DNA of 64,000 bases from Prinia subflava (lineage: Eukaryota; Chordata; Aves; Passeriformes; Cisticolidae), in the NCBI RefSeq assembly GCF_021018805.1, contig NW_026961089.1, forward strand, positions 1-64,000, written 5' to 3'. The position numbers and the translations under genes are program-made. Numbering within the stretch: the first letter of the stretch is position 1; each line of letters starts with the position of its first letter. Shown in pieces: positions 48,595 to 60,775 of this stretch. The notes under the pieces were generated by a model. It worked only from the letters and a program-made list of their open reading frames with translations. It had not been told where the DNA came from and ran no database searches.

Positions 48595-49722
48595 TTACAT
48601 AGCTCTATCACAGAAACTTAGTAAATTAGGCAGTAACAGCTTTAGTTCTCCTTCTATGGACATGAAAGACACCAACCGGTGCAGCGTAAAAGCCAGTAAT
48701 GGATAAAGCAAGAGAGGGTCTGCAGCAGCTTCTCTGCTGGTTGGCAGCACAAACAACTAACATGACTTGTGTTTTCATCAACTCCAGAAAGCAAGCCATG
48801 GAAACCAAAAGCAGAAACCACTGTTCACTCGGAAAAGCAAAGCTTTATGTTACAGTGCTCTTTCATGGAAACTTAGCAAATTAAGCAGTAACAGCTTTGG
48901 TCTTGCTCTATAGACATGAGAAACATCAACCGGTGGAGTGTCAAAGGAAAGGTTTCTGTTACATGGCTCTTTCATGGAAATCAAGCAAATTAGGAAGTAC
49001 CCACCTTTATTCGTGGTCTGGTGACAAGCAAAACACATACATGTGCAAAGTGTAAACCGGTACTGCAAAAGGCAGGAAAGCGCCTTCAGCAGCTTCTCTA
49101 TTTCTTGAGAACACAAACAACAGACAAGACTTGTGTTTTGATCAACTCCAGAAAGCAAACCATAGAAACCAAAAGCAGAGATCACAGTTCACTCTGTAAA
49201 GCAAATCTTTATGTTACATAGCTCTATCACAGAAACTTAGTAAATTAGGCAGTAACAGCTTTAGTTCTCCTCCTATGGACATGAAAGACACCAACCGGTG
49301 CAGCGTAAAAGCCAGTAATGGATAAGGCAAGAGAGGGTCTGCAGCAGCTTCTCTGCTGGTTGGCAGCACAAACAACTAACATGACTTGTGTTTTCATCAA
49401 CTCCAGAAAGCAAGCCATGGAAACCAAAAGCAGAGATCACAGTTCATTCTGTAAAGCAAATCTTTATGTTACATAGCTCTTACATGGAACTCTATCAAAT
49501 TAGGCAATACCAGCTTTGGTCTTGCTCTATAGACATGGGAAACACTAACTGGTACAGAGTGTAAGCAAAGAAAGCATAAGGCATGAAAGTGTCTGCAGCA
49601 GCTTCTCTGGTGGTTGGCAACACAAGCAACTAACAAGACTTGTGTTTTGATCAACTCCAGAAAGCAAACCATAGAAACCAAAAGCAGAGATCACAGTTCA
49701 CTCTGTAAAGCAAATCTTTATG
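48595..49722. repeat. Linker A-C-A-B (1128 bp)
   Basis: Starts: A 48595, C 48850, A 49214, B 49469. It has the unit order and length of the A-C-A-B module tandemly repeated at 98-2353. C 48850 carries CTTGAGAAC with CAGACAAG. Confidence 0.92.
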
Positions 49723-51612
49723 TTACATAGCTCTATCACAGAAACTTAGTAAATTAGGCAGTAACAGCTTTAGTTCTCCTCCTATGGACATGAAAGACAC
49801 CAACCGGTGCAGCGTAAAAGCCAGTAATGGATAAGGCAAGAGAGGGTCTGCAGCAGCTTCTCTGCTGGTTGGCAGCACAAACAACTAACATGACTTGTGT
49901 TTTCATCAACTCCAGAAAGCAAGCCATGGAAACCAAAAGCAGAGATCACTGTTCACTCTGAAAAGCAAATCTTTATGTTACATAGCTCTTACATGGAACT
50001 CTACCAAATTAGGCAATACCAGCTTTGGTCTTGCTCTATAGACATGGGAAACACTAACTGGTACAGAGTGTAAGCAAGTAAAGGATAAGGCATGAAAGTG
50101 TCTGCAGCAGCTTCTCTGCTGGTTGGCAACACAAGCAACTAACAAGACTTGTGTTTTGATCAACTCCAGAAAGCAAGCCCTGGAAACCAAAAGCAGAGAT
50201 CACAGTTCACTCTGTAAAGCAAATCTTTATGTTACATTGCTCTTACATGGAACTCTACCAAATTAGGCAATACCAGCTTTGCTCTTGCTCTATAGACATG
50301 GGAAACACTAACTGGTACAGAGTGTAAGCAAAGAAAGCATAAGGCATGAAAGTGTCTGCAGCAGCTTCTCTGGTGGTTGGCAACACAAGCAACTAACAAG
50401 ACTTGTGTTTTGATCAACTCCAGAAAGCAAACTATAGAAACCAAAAGCAGAGATCACTGTTCACTCTGTAAAGCAAATCTGTATGTTACATAGCTCTATC
50501 ACAGAAACTTAGTAAATTAGGCAGTAACAGCTTTAGTTCTCCTTCTATGGACATGAAAGACACCAACCGGTGCAGCGTAAAAGCCAGTAATGGATAAAGC
50601 AAGAGAGTGTCTGCAGCAGCTTCTCTGCTGGTTGGCAGCACAAACAACTAACATGACTTGTGTTTTCATCAACTCCAGAAAGCAAGCCATGGAAACCAAA
50701 AGCAGAAACCACTGTTCACTCGGAAAAGCAAAGCTTTATGTTACAGTGCTCTTTCATGGAAACTTAGCAAATTAAGCAGTAACAGCTTTGGTCTTGCTCT
50801 ATAGACATGAGAAACATCAACCGGTGGAGTGTCAAAGGAAAGGTTTCTGTTACATGGCTCTTTCATGGAAATCAAGCAAATTAGGAAGTACCCACCTTTA
50901 TTCGTGGTCTGGTGACAAGCAAAACACATACATGTGCAAAGTGTAAACCGGTACTGCAAAAGGCAGGAAAGCGCCTTCAGCAGCTTCTCTATTTCTTGGG
51001 AACACAAACAACAGACAAGACTTGTGTTTTGATCAACTCCAGAAAGCAAACCATAGAAACCAAAAGCAGAGATCACTGTTCACTCTGTAAAGCAAATCTT
51101 TATGTTACATAGCTCTATCACAGAAACTTAGTAAATTAGGCAGTAACAGCTTTAGTTCTCCTTCTATGGACATGAAAGACACCAAAGGTGCAGCGTAAAA
51201 GCCAGAAATGGATAAGGCAAGAGAGGGTCTGCAGCAGCTTCTCTGCTGGTTGGCAGCACAAACAACTAACATGACTTGTGTTTTCATCAACTCCAGAAAG
51301 CAAGCCATGGAAACCAAAAGCAGAGATCACTGTTCACTCTGAAAAGCAAATCTTTATGTTACATAGCTCATACATGGAACTCTATCAAATTAGGCAATAC
51401 CAGCTTTGCTCTTGCTCTATAGACATGGGAAACACTAACTGGTACAGAGTGTAAGCAAAGAAAGCATAAGGCATGAAAGTGTCTGCAGCAGCTTCTCTGG
51501 TGGTTGGCAACACAAGCAACTAACAAGACTTGTGTTTTGATCAACTCCAGAAAGCAAACTATAGAAACCAAAAGCAGAGATCACTGTTCATTCTGTAAAG
51601 CAAATCTGTATG
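49723..51612. repeat. Seven-unit HOR copy 6 (1890 bp)
   Basis: Starts: A 49723, B 49978, B 50232, A 50486, C 50741, A' 51105, B 51359. C 50741 is the reciprocal recombinant of 47723, with CTTGGGAAC but CAGACAAG. The last B has CTCATACATGG. Confidence 0.93.
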
Positions 51613-53104
51613 TTACATAGCTCTATCACAGAAACTTAGTAAATTAGGCAGTAACAGCTTTAGTTCTCCTTCTATGGACATGAAAGACACCATCCGGTGC
51701 AGCGTAAAAGCCAGTAATGGATAAAGCAAGAGAGGGTCTGCAGCAGCTTCTCTGCTGGTTGGCAGCACAAACAACTAACATGACTTGTGTTTTCATCAAC
51801 TCCAGAAAGCAAGCCATGGAAACCAAAAGCAGAAACCACTGTTCACTCGGAAAAGCAAAGCTTTATGTTACAGTGCTCTTTCATGGAAACTTAGCAAATT
51901 AAGCAGTAACAGCTTTGGTCTTGCTCTATAGACATGAGAAACATCAACCGGTGGAGTGTCAAAGGAAAGGTTTCTGTTACATGGCTCTTTCATGGAAATC
52001 AAGCAAATTAGGAAGTACCCACCTTTATTCGTGGTCTGGTGACAAGCAAAACACATACATGTGCAAAGTGTAAACCGGTACTGCAAAAGGCAGGAAAGCG
52101 CCTTCAGCAGCTTCTCTATTTCTTGGGAACACAAACAACAGCCAAGACTTGTGTTTTGATCAACTCCAGAAAGCAAACCATAGAAACCAAAAGCAGAGAT
52201 CACTGTTCACTCTGTAAAGCAAATCTTTATGTTACATAGCTCTTACATGGAACTCTACCAAATTAGGCAATACCAGCTTTGGTCTTGCTCTATAGACATG
52301 GGAAACACTAACTGGTACAGAGTGTAAGCAAAGAAAGCATAAGGCATGAAAGTGTCTGCAGCAGCTTCTCTGGTGGTTGGCAACACAAGCAACTAACAAG
52401 ACTTGTGTTTTGATCAACTCCAGAAAGCAAACTATAGAAACCAAAAGCAGAGATCACTGTTCATTCTGTAAAGCAAATCTGTATGTTACATAGCTCTATC
52501 ACAGAAACTTAGTAAATTAGGCAGTAACAGCTTTAGTTCTCCTTCTATGGACATGAAAGACACCAACCGGTGCAGCGTAAAAGCCAGTAATGGATAAAGC
52601 AAGAGAGGGTCTGCAGCAGCTTCTCTGCTGGTTGGCAGCACAAACAACTAACATGACTTGTGTTTTCATCAACTCCAGAAAGCAAGCCATGGAAACCAAA
52701 AGCAGAAACCACTGTTCACTCGGAAAAGCAAAGCTTTATGTTACAGTGCTCTTTCATGGAAACTTAGCAAATTAAGCAGTAACAGCTTTGGTCTTGCTCT
52801 ATAGACATGAGAAACATCAACCGGTGGAGTGTCAAAGGAAAGGTTTCTGTTACATGGCTCTTTCATGGAAATCAAGCAAATTAGGAAGTACCCACCTTTA
52901 TTCGTGGTCTGGTGACAAGCAAAACACATACATGTGCAAAGTGTAAACCGGTACTGCAAAAGGCAGGAAAGCGCCTTCAGCAGCTTCTCTATTTCTTGAG
53001 AACACAAACAACAGACAAGACTTGTGTTTTGATCAACTCCAGAAAGCAAACCATAGAAACCAAAAGCAGAGATCACTGTTCACTCTGTAAAGCAAATCTT
53101 TATG
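51613..53104. repeat. Linker A-C-B-A-C (1492 bp), second copy
   Basis: Starts: A 51613, C 51868, B 52232, A 52486, C 52741. Same order as 45213-46704. The first A carries ACCATCCGGTG, which in the 45213 linker is absent, and C 51868 lacks CAGCTCCTCT; so the copies have exchanged markers. Confidence 0.92.
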
Positions 53105-54993
53105 TTACATAGCTCTATCACAGAAACTTAGTAAATTAGGCAGTAACAGCTTTAGTTCTCCTTCTATGGACATGAAAGACACCAACCGGTGCAGCGTAAA
53201 AGCCAGTAATGGATAAGGCAAGAGAGGGTCTGCAGCAGCTTCTCTGCTGGTTGGCAGCACAAACAACTAACATGACTTGTGTTTTCATCAACTCCAGAAA
53301 GCAAGCCATGGAAACCAAAAGCAGAGATCACTGTTCACTCTGAAAAGCAAATCTTTATGTTACATAGCTCTTACATGGAACTCTACCAAATTAGGCAATA
53401 CCAGCTTTGGTCTTGCTCTATAGACATGGGAAACAATAACTGGTACAGAGTGTAAGCAAGTAAAGGATAAGGCATGAAAGTGTCTGCAGCAGCTTCTCTG
53501 CTGGTTGGCAACACAAGCAACTAACAAGACTTGTGTTTTGATCAACTCCAGAAAGCAAGCCCTGGAAACCAAAAGCAGAGATCACAGTTCACTCTGTAAA
53601 GCAAATCTTTATGTTACATTGCTCTTACATGGAACTCTACCAAATTAGGCAATACCAGCTTTGGTCTTGCTCTATAGACATGGGAAACACTAACTGGTAC
53701 AGAGTGTAAGCAAAGAAAGCATAAGGCATGAAAGTGTCTGCAGCAGCTTCTCTGGTGGTTGGCAACACAAGCAACTAACAAGACTTGTGTTTTGATCAAC
53801 TCCAGAAAGCAAACTATAGAAACCAAAAGCAGAGATCACTGTTCACTCTGTAAAGCAAATCTGTATGTTACATAGCTCTATCACAGAAACTTAGTAAATT
53901 AGGCAGTAACAGCTTTAGTTCTCCTTCTATGGACATGAAAGACACCAACCGGTGCAGCGTAAAAGCAGTAATGGATAAAGCAAGAGAGGGTCTGCAGCAG
54001 CTTCTCTGCTGGTTGGCAGCACAAACAACTAACATGACTTGTGTTTTCATCAACTCCAGAAAGCAAGCCATGGAAACCAAAAGCAGAAACCACTGTTCAC
54101 TCGGAAAAGCAAAGCTTTATGTTACAGTGCTCTTTCATGGAAACTTAGCAAATTAAGCAGTAACAGCTTTGGTCTTGCTCTATAGACATGAGAAACATCA
54201 ACCGGTGGAGTGTCAAAGGAAAGGTTTCTGTTACATGGCTCTTTCATGGAAATCAAGCAAATTAGGAAGTACCCACCTTTATTCGTGGTCTGGTGACAAG
54301 CAAAACACATACATGTGCAAAGTGTAAACCGGTACTGCAAAAGGCAGGAAAGCGCCTTCAGCAGCTTCTCTATTTCTTGGGAACACAAACAACAGCCAAG
54401 ACTTGTGTTTTGATCAACTCCAGAAAGCAAACCATAGAAACCAAAAGCAGAGATCACTGTTCACTCGGAAAAGCAAATCTTTATGTTACATAGCTCTATC
54501 ACAGAAACTTAGTAAATTAGGCAGTAACAGCTTTAGTTCTCCTTCTATGGACATGAAAGACACCAAAGGTGCAGCGTAAAAGACAGAAATGGATAAGGCA
54601 AGAGAGGGTCTGCAGCAGCTTCTCTGCTGGTTGGCAGCACAAACAACTAACATGACTTGTGTTTTGATCAACTCCAGAAAGCAAGCCATGGAAACCAAAA
54701 GCAGAGATCACTGTTCACTCTGAAAAGCAAATCTTTATGTTACATAGCTCATACATGGAACTCTATCAAATTAGGCAATACCAGCTTTGCTCTTGCTCTA
54801 TAGACATGGGAAACACTAACTGGTACAGAGTGTAAGCAAAGAAAGCATAAGGCATGAAAGTGTCTGCAGCAGCTTCTCTGGTGGTTGGCAACACAAGCAA
54901 CTAACAAGACTTGTGTTTTGATCAACTCCAGAAAGCAAACTATAGAAACCAAAAGCAGAGATCACTGTTCATTCTGTAAAGCAAATCTGTATG
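53105..54993. repeat. Seven-unit HOR copy 7 (1889 bp)
   Basis: Starts: A 53105, B 53360, B 53614, A 53868, C 54122, A' 54486, B 54740. A 53868 lost one C (AAAAGCAGTAATGG). B 53360 has the private AACAATAACTGG. A' 54486 has private AAAAGACAGAAATGG and the rare TTTTGATCAAC. Confidence 0.93.
53868..54121. repeat. A unit with 1-bp deletion (254 bp)
   Basis: AAAAGCCAGTAATGG became AAAAGCAGTAATGG near 53966. Otherwise it is an A of the type that precedes C. This deletion is distinct from the one that defines A'. Confidence 0.9.
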
Positions 54994-57900
54994 TTACATA
55001 GCTCTATCACAGAAACTTAGTAAATTAGGCAGTAACAGCTTTAGTTCTCCTTCTATGGACATGAAAGACACCATCCGGTGCAGCGTAAAAGCCAGTAATG
55101 GATAAAGCAAGAGAGGGTCTGCAGCAGCTTCTCTGCTGGTTGGCAGCACAAACAACTAACATGACTTGTGTTTTCATCAACTCCAGAAAGCAAGCCATGG
55201 AAACCAAAAGCAGAAACCACTGTTCACTCGGAAAAGCAAAGCTTTATGTTACAGTGCTCTTTCATGGAAACTTAGCAAATTAAGCAGTAACAGCTTTGGT
55301 CTTGCTCTATAGACATGAGAAACATCAACCGGTGGAGTGTCAAAGGAAAGGTTTCTGTTACATGGCTCTTTCATGGAAATCAAGCAAATTAGGAAGTACC
55401 CACCTTTATTCGTGGTCTGGTGACAAGCAAAACACATACATGTGCAAAGTGTAAACCGGTACTGCAAAAGGCAGGAAAGCGCCTTCAGCAGCTTCTCTAT
55501 TTCTTGGGAACACAAACAACAGCCAAGACTTGTGTTTTGATCAACTCCAGAAAGCAAACCATAGAAACCAAAAGCAGAGATCACTGTTCACTCTGTAAAG
55601 CAAATCTTTATGTTACATAGCTCTTACATGGAACTCTACCAAATTAGGCAATACCAGCTTTGGTCTTGCTCTATAGACATGGGAAACACTAACTGGTACA
55701 GAGTGTAAGCAAAGAAAGCATAAGGCATGAAAGTGTCTGCAGCAGCTTCTCTGGTGGTTGGCAACACAAGCAACTAACAAGACTTGTGTTTTGATCAACT
55801 CCAGAAAGCAAACTATAGAAACCAAAAGCAGAGATCACTGTTCATTCTGTAAAGCAAATCTGTATGTTACATAGCTCTATCACAGAAACTTAGTAAATTA
55901 GGCAGTAACAGCTTTAGTTCTCCTTCTATGGACATGAAAGACACCAACCGGTGCAGCGTAAAAGCCAGTAATGGATAAAGCAAGAGAGGGTCTGCAGCAG
56001 CTTCTCTGCTGGTTGGCAGCACAAACAACTAACATGACTTGTGTTTTCATCAACTCCAGAAAGCAAGCCATGGAAACCAAAAGCAGAGATCACAGTTCAT
56101 TCTGTAAAGCAAATCTTTATGTTACATAGCTCTTACATGGAACTCTATCAAATTAGGCAATACCAGCTTTGGTCTTGCTCTATAGACATGGGAAACACTA
56201 ACTGGTACAGAGTGTAAGCAAAGAAAGCATAAGGCATGAAAGTGTCTGCAGCAGCTTCTCTGGTGGTTGGCAACACAAGCAACTAACAAGACTTGTGTTT
56301 TGATCAACTCCAGAAAGCAAACCATAGAAACCAAAAGCAGAGATCACAGTTCACTCTGTAAAGCAAATCTTTATGTTACATAGCTCTATCACAGAAACTT
56401 AGTAAATTAGGCAGTAACAGCTTTAGTTCTCCTCCTATGGACATGAAAGACACCAACCGGTGCAGCGTAAAAGCCAGTAATGGATAAGGCAAGAGAGGGT
56501 CTGCAGCAGCTTCTCTGCTGGTTGGCAGCACAAACAACTAACATGACTTGTGTTTTCATCAACTCCAGAAAGCAAGCCATGGAAACCAAAAGCAGAGATC
56601 ACTGTTCACTCTGAAAAGCAAATCTTTATGTTACATAGCTCTTACATGGAACTCTACCAAATTAGGCAATACCAGCTTTGGTCTTGCTCTATAGACATGG
56701 GAAACACTAACTGGTACAGAGTGTAAGCAAGTAAAGGATAAGGCATGAAAGTGTCTGCAGCAGCTTCTCTGCTGGTTGGCAACACAAGCAACTAACAAGA
56801 CTTGTGTTTTGATCAACTCCAGAAAGCAAACTATAGAAACCAAAAGCAGAGATCACTGTTCATTCTGTAAAGCAAATCTGTATGTTACATAGCTCTATCA
56901 CAGAAACTTAGTAAATTAGGCAGTAACAGCTTTAGTTCTCCTTCTATGGACATGAAAGACACCAACCGGTGCAGCGTAAAAGCCAGTAATGGATAAAGCA
57001 AGAGAGGGTCTGCAGCAGCTTCTCTGCTGGTTGGCAGCACAAACAACTAACATGACTTGTGTTTTCATCAACTCCAGAAAGCAAGCCATGGAAACCAAAA
57101 GCAGAAACCACTGTTCACTCGGAAAAGCAAAGCTTTATGTTACAGTGCTCTTTCATGGAAACTTAGCAAATTAAGCAGTAACAGCTTTGGTCTTGCTCTA
57201 TAGACATGAGAAACATCAACCGGTGGAGTGTCAAAGGAAAGGTTTCTGTTACATGGCTCTTTCATGGAAATCAAGCAAATTAGGAAGTACCCACCTTTAT
57301 TCGTGGTCTGGTGACAAGCAAAACACATACATGTGCAAAGTGTAAACCGGTACTGCAAAAGGCAGGAAAGCGCCTTCAGCAGCTCCTCTATTTCTTGGGA
57401 ACACAAACAACAGCCAAGACTTGTGTTTTGATCAACTCCAGAAAGCAAACCATAGAAACCAAAAGCAGAGATCACTGTTCACTCTGTAAAGCAAATCTTT
57501 ATGTTACATAGCTCTTACATGGAACTCTACCAAATTAGGCAATACCAGCTTTGGTCTTGCTCTATAGACATGGGAAACACTAACTGGTACAGAGTGTAAG
57601 CAAAGAAAGCATAAGGCATGAAAGTGTCTGCAGCAGCTTCTCTGGTGGTTGGCAACACAAGCAACTAACAAGACTTGTGTTTTGATCAACTCCAGAAAGC
57701 AAACTATAGAAACCAAAAGCAGAGATCACTGTTCATTCTGTAAAGCAAATCTGTATGTTACATAGCTCTATCACAGAAACTTAGTAAATTAGGCAGTAAC
57801 AGCTTTAGTTCTCCTTCTATGGACATGAAAGACACCAACCGGTGCAGCGTAAAAGCCAGTAATGGATAAAGCAAGAGAGGGTCTGCAGCAGCTTCTCTGC

Positions 57901-58885
57901 TGGTTGGCAGCACAAACAACTAACATGACTTGTGTTTTCATCAACTCCAGAAAGCAAGCCATGGAAACCAAAAGCAGAAACCACTGTTCACTCGGAAAAG
58001 CAAAGCTTTATGTTACAGTGCTCTTTCATGGAAACTTAGCAAATTAAGCAGTAACAGCTTTGGTCTTGCTCTATAGACATGAGAAACATCAACCGGTGGA
58101 GTGTCAAAGGAAAGGTTTCTGTTACATGGCTCTTTCATGGAAATCAAGCAAATTAGGAAGTACCCACCTTTATTCGTGGTCTGGTGACAAGCAAAACACA
58201 TACATGTGCAAAGTGTAAACCGGTACTGCAAAAGGCAGGAAAGCGCCTTCAGCAGCTTCTCTATTTCTTGAGAACACAAACAACAGACAAGACTTGTGTT
58301 TTGATCAACTCCAGAAAGCAAACCATAGAAACCAAAAGCAGAGATCACTGTTCACTCTGTAAAGCAAATCTTTATGTTACATAGCTCTATCACAGAAACT
58401 TAGTAAATTAGGCAGTAACAGCTTTAGTTCTCCTTCTATGGACATGAAAGACACCATCCGGTGCAGCGTAAAAGCCAGTAATGGATAAGGCAAGAGAGGG
58501 TCTGCAGCAGCTTCTCTGCTGGTTGGCAGCACAAACAACTAACATGACTTGTGTTTTCATCAACTCCAGAAAGCAAGCCATGGAAACCAAAAGCAGAGAT
58601 CACAGTTCATTCTGTAAAGCAAATCTTTATGTTACATAGCTCTTACATGGAACTCTATCAAATTAGGCAATACCAGCTTTGGTCTTGCTCTATAGACATG
58701 GGAAACACTAACTGGTACAGAGTGTAAGCAAAGAAAGCATAAGGCATGAAAGTGTCTGCAGCAGCTTCTCTGGTGGTTGGCAACACAAGCAACTAACAAG
58801 ACTTGTGTTTTGATCAACTCCAGAAAGCAAACCATAGAAACCAAAAGCAGAGATCACAGTTCACTCTGTAAAGCAAATCTTTATG
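54994..58885. repeat. Linker of 14 units (3892 bp)
   Basis: Starts: A 54994, C 55249, B 55613, A 55867 (hybrid), B 56122, A 56376, B 56631, A 56885, C 57140, B 57504, A 57758, C 58013, A 58377, B 58632. The longest linker between seven-unit copies. Its right part, from 56122, reproduces 38669-41432 in order and markers; its left part resembles 51613 onward. The switch falls in or beside the hybrid A at 55867. Confidence 0.92.
55867..56121. repeat. Hybrid A at a duplication breakpoint
   Basis: The left part has GGATAAAGCAAGAG, the flavour of A before C, but the unit ends in AGAGATCACAGTTCATTCTG, the flavour before B, and B follows. The switch is somewhere between about 55985 and 56085. It coincides with the left limit of the 17453-bp-offset duplication, so it is a candidate crossover point. 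Confidence 0.8.
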
Positions 58886-60775
58886 TTACATAGCTCTATC
58901 ACAGAAACTTAGTAAATTAGGCAGTAACAGCTTTAGTTCTCCTCCTATGGACATGAAAGACACCAACCGGTGCAGCGTAAAAGCCAGTAATGGATAAGGC
59001 AAGAGAGGGTCTGCAGCAGCTTCTCTGCTGGTTGGCAGCACAAACAACTAACATGACTTGTGTTTTCATCAACTCCAGAAAGCAAGCCATGGAAACCAAA
59101 AGCAGAGATCACTGTTCACTCTGAAAAGCAAATCTTTATGTTACATAGCTCTTACATGGAACTCTACCAAATTAGGCAATACCAGCTTTGGTCTTGCTCT
59201 ATAGACATGGGAAACACTAACTGGTACAGAGTGTAAGCAAGTAAAGGATAAGGCATGAAAGTGTCTGCAGCAGCTTCTCTGCTGGTTGGCAACACAAGCA
59301 ACTAACAAGACTTGTGTTTTGATCAACTCCAGAAAGCAAGCCCTGGAAACCAAAAGCAGAGATCACAGTTCACTCTGTAAAGCAAATCTTTATGTTACAT
59401 TGCTCTTACATGGAACTCTACCAAATTAGGCAATACCAGCTTTGCTCTTGCTCTATAGACATGGGAAACACTAACTGGTACAGAGTGTAAGCAAAGAAAG
59501 CATAAGGCATGAAAGTGTCTGCAGCAGCTTCTCTGGTGGTTGGCAACACAAGCAACTAACAAGACTTGTGTTTTGATCAACTCCAGAAAGCAAACTATAG
59601 AAACCAAAAGCAGAGATCACTGTTCACTCTGTAAAGCAAATCTGTATGTTACATAGCTCTATCACAGAAACTTAGTAAATTAGGCAGTAACAGCTTTAGT
59701 TCTCCTTCTATGGACATGAAAGACACCAACCGGTGCAGCGTAAAAGCCAGTAATGGATAAAGCAAGAGAGTGTCTGCAGCAGCTTCTCTGCTGGTTGGCA
59801 GCACAAACAACTAACATGACTTGTGTTTTCATCAACTCCAGAAAGCAAGCCATGGAAACCAAAAGCAGAAACCACTGTTCACTCGGAAAAGCAAAGCTTT
59901 ATGTTACAGTGCTCTTTCATGGAAACTTAGCAAATTAAGCAGTAACAGCTTTGGTCTTGCTCTATAGACATGAGAAACATCAACCGGTGGAGTGTCAAAG
60001 GAAAGGTTTCTGTTACATGGCTCTTTCATGGAAATCAAGCAAATTAGGAAGTACCCACCTTTATTCGTGGTCTGGTGACAAGCAAAACACATACATGTGC
60101 AAAGTGTAAACCGGTACTGCAAAAGGCAGGAAAGCGCCTTCAGCAGCTTCTCTATTTCTTGGGAACACAAACAACAGCCAAGACTTGTGTTTTGATCAAC
60201 TCCAGAAAGCAAACCATAGAAACCAAAAGCAGAGATCACTGTTCACTCTGTAAAGCAAATCTTTATGTTACATAGCTCTATCACAGAAACTTAGTAAATT
60301 AGGCAGTAACAGCTTTAGTTCTCCTTCTATGGACATGAAAGACACCAAAGGTGCAGCGTAAAAGCCAGAAATGGATAAGGCAAGAGAGGGTCTGCAGCAG
60401 CTTCTCTGCTGGTTGGCAGCACAAACAACTAACATGACTTGTGTTTTCATCAACTCCAGAAAGCAAGCCATGGAAACCAAAAGCAGAGATCACAGTTCAT
60501 TCTGTAAAGCAAATCTTTATGTTACATAGCTCTTACATGGAACTCTATCAAATTAGGCAATACCAGCTTTGGTCTTGCTCTATAGACATGGGAAACACTA
60601 ACTGGTACAGAGTGTAAGCAAAGAAAGCATAAGGCATGAAAGTGTCTGCAGCAGCTTCTCTGGTGGTTGGCAACACAAGCAACTAACAAGACTTGTGTTT
60701 TGATCAACTCCAGAAAGCAAACCATAGAAACCAAAAGCAGAGATCACAGTTCACTCTGTAAAGCAAATCTTTATG
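58886..60775. repeat. Seven-unit HOR copy 8 (1890 bp)
   Basis: Starts: A 58886, B 59141, B 59395, A 59649, C 59904, A' 60268, B 60522. It is directly tandem with copy 9 and is the counterpart of copy 3 at an offset of 17453 bp. Confidence 0.93.

Larger units (their letters stand above)
45213..48849. repeat. Duplication at 6400-bp offset, copy 1 (copy 2 at 51613-55248)
   Basis: The linker A-C-B-A-C, one seven-unit repeat and the next A have the same order in both. Offset is 6400 bp, then 6399 after the deletion in A 53868. Markers differ more than in the 17453-bp pair (C 45468 versus 51868, A 46705 versus 53105, C 47723 versus 54122), which suggests an older copy or later conversion. Confidence 0.82.

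Noticed and set aside
54293..54493. Plus-strand frames of 61-81 codons overlapping the minus-strand ones
   Set aside because: They are chance open stretches of the same repeat on the opposite strand, disrupted in the same way, and change end points whenever a unit carries an indel.
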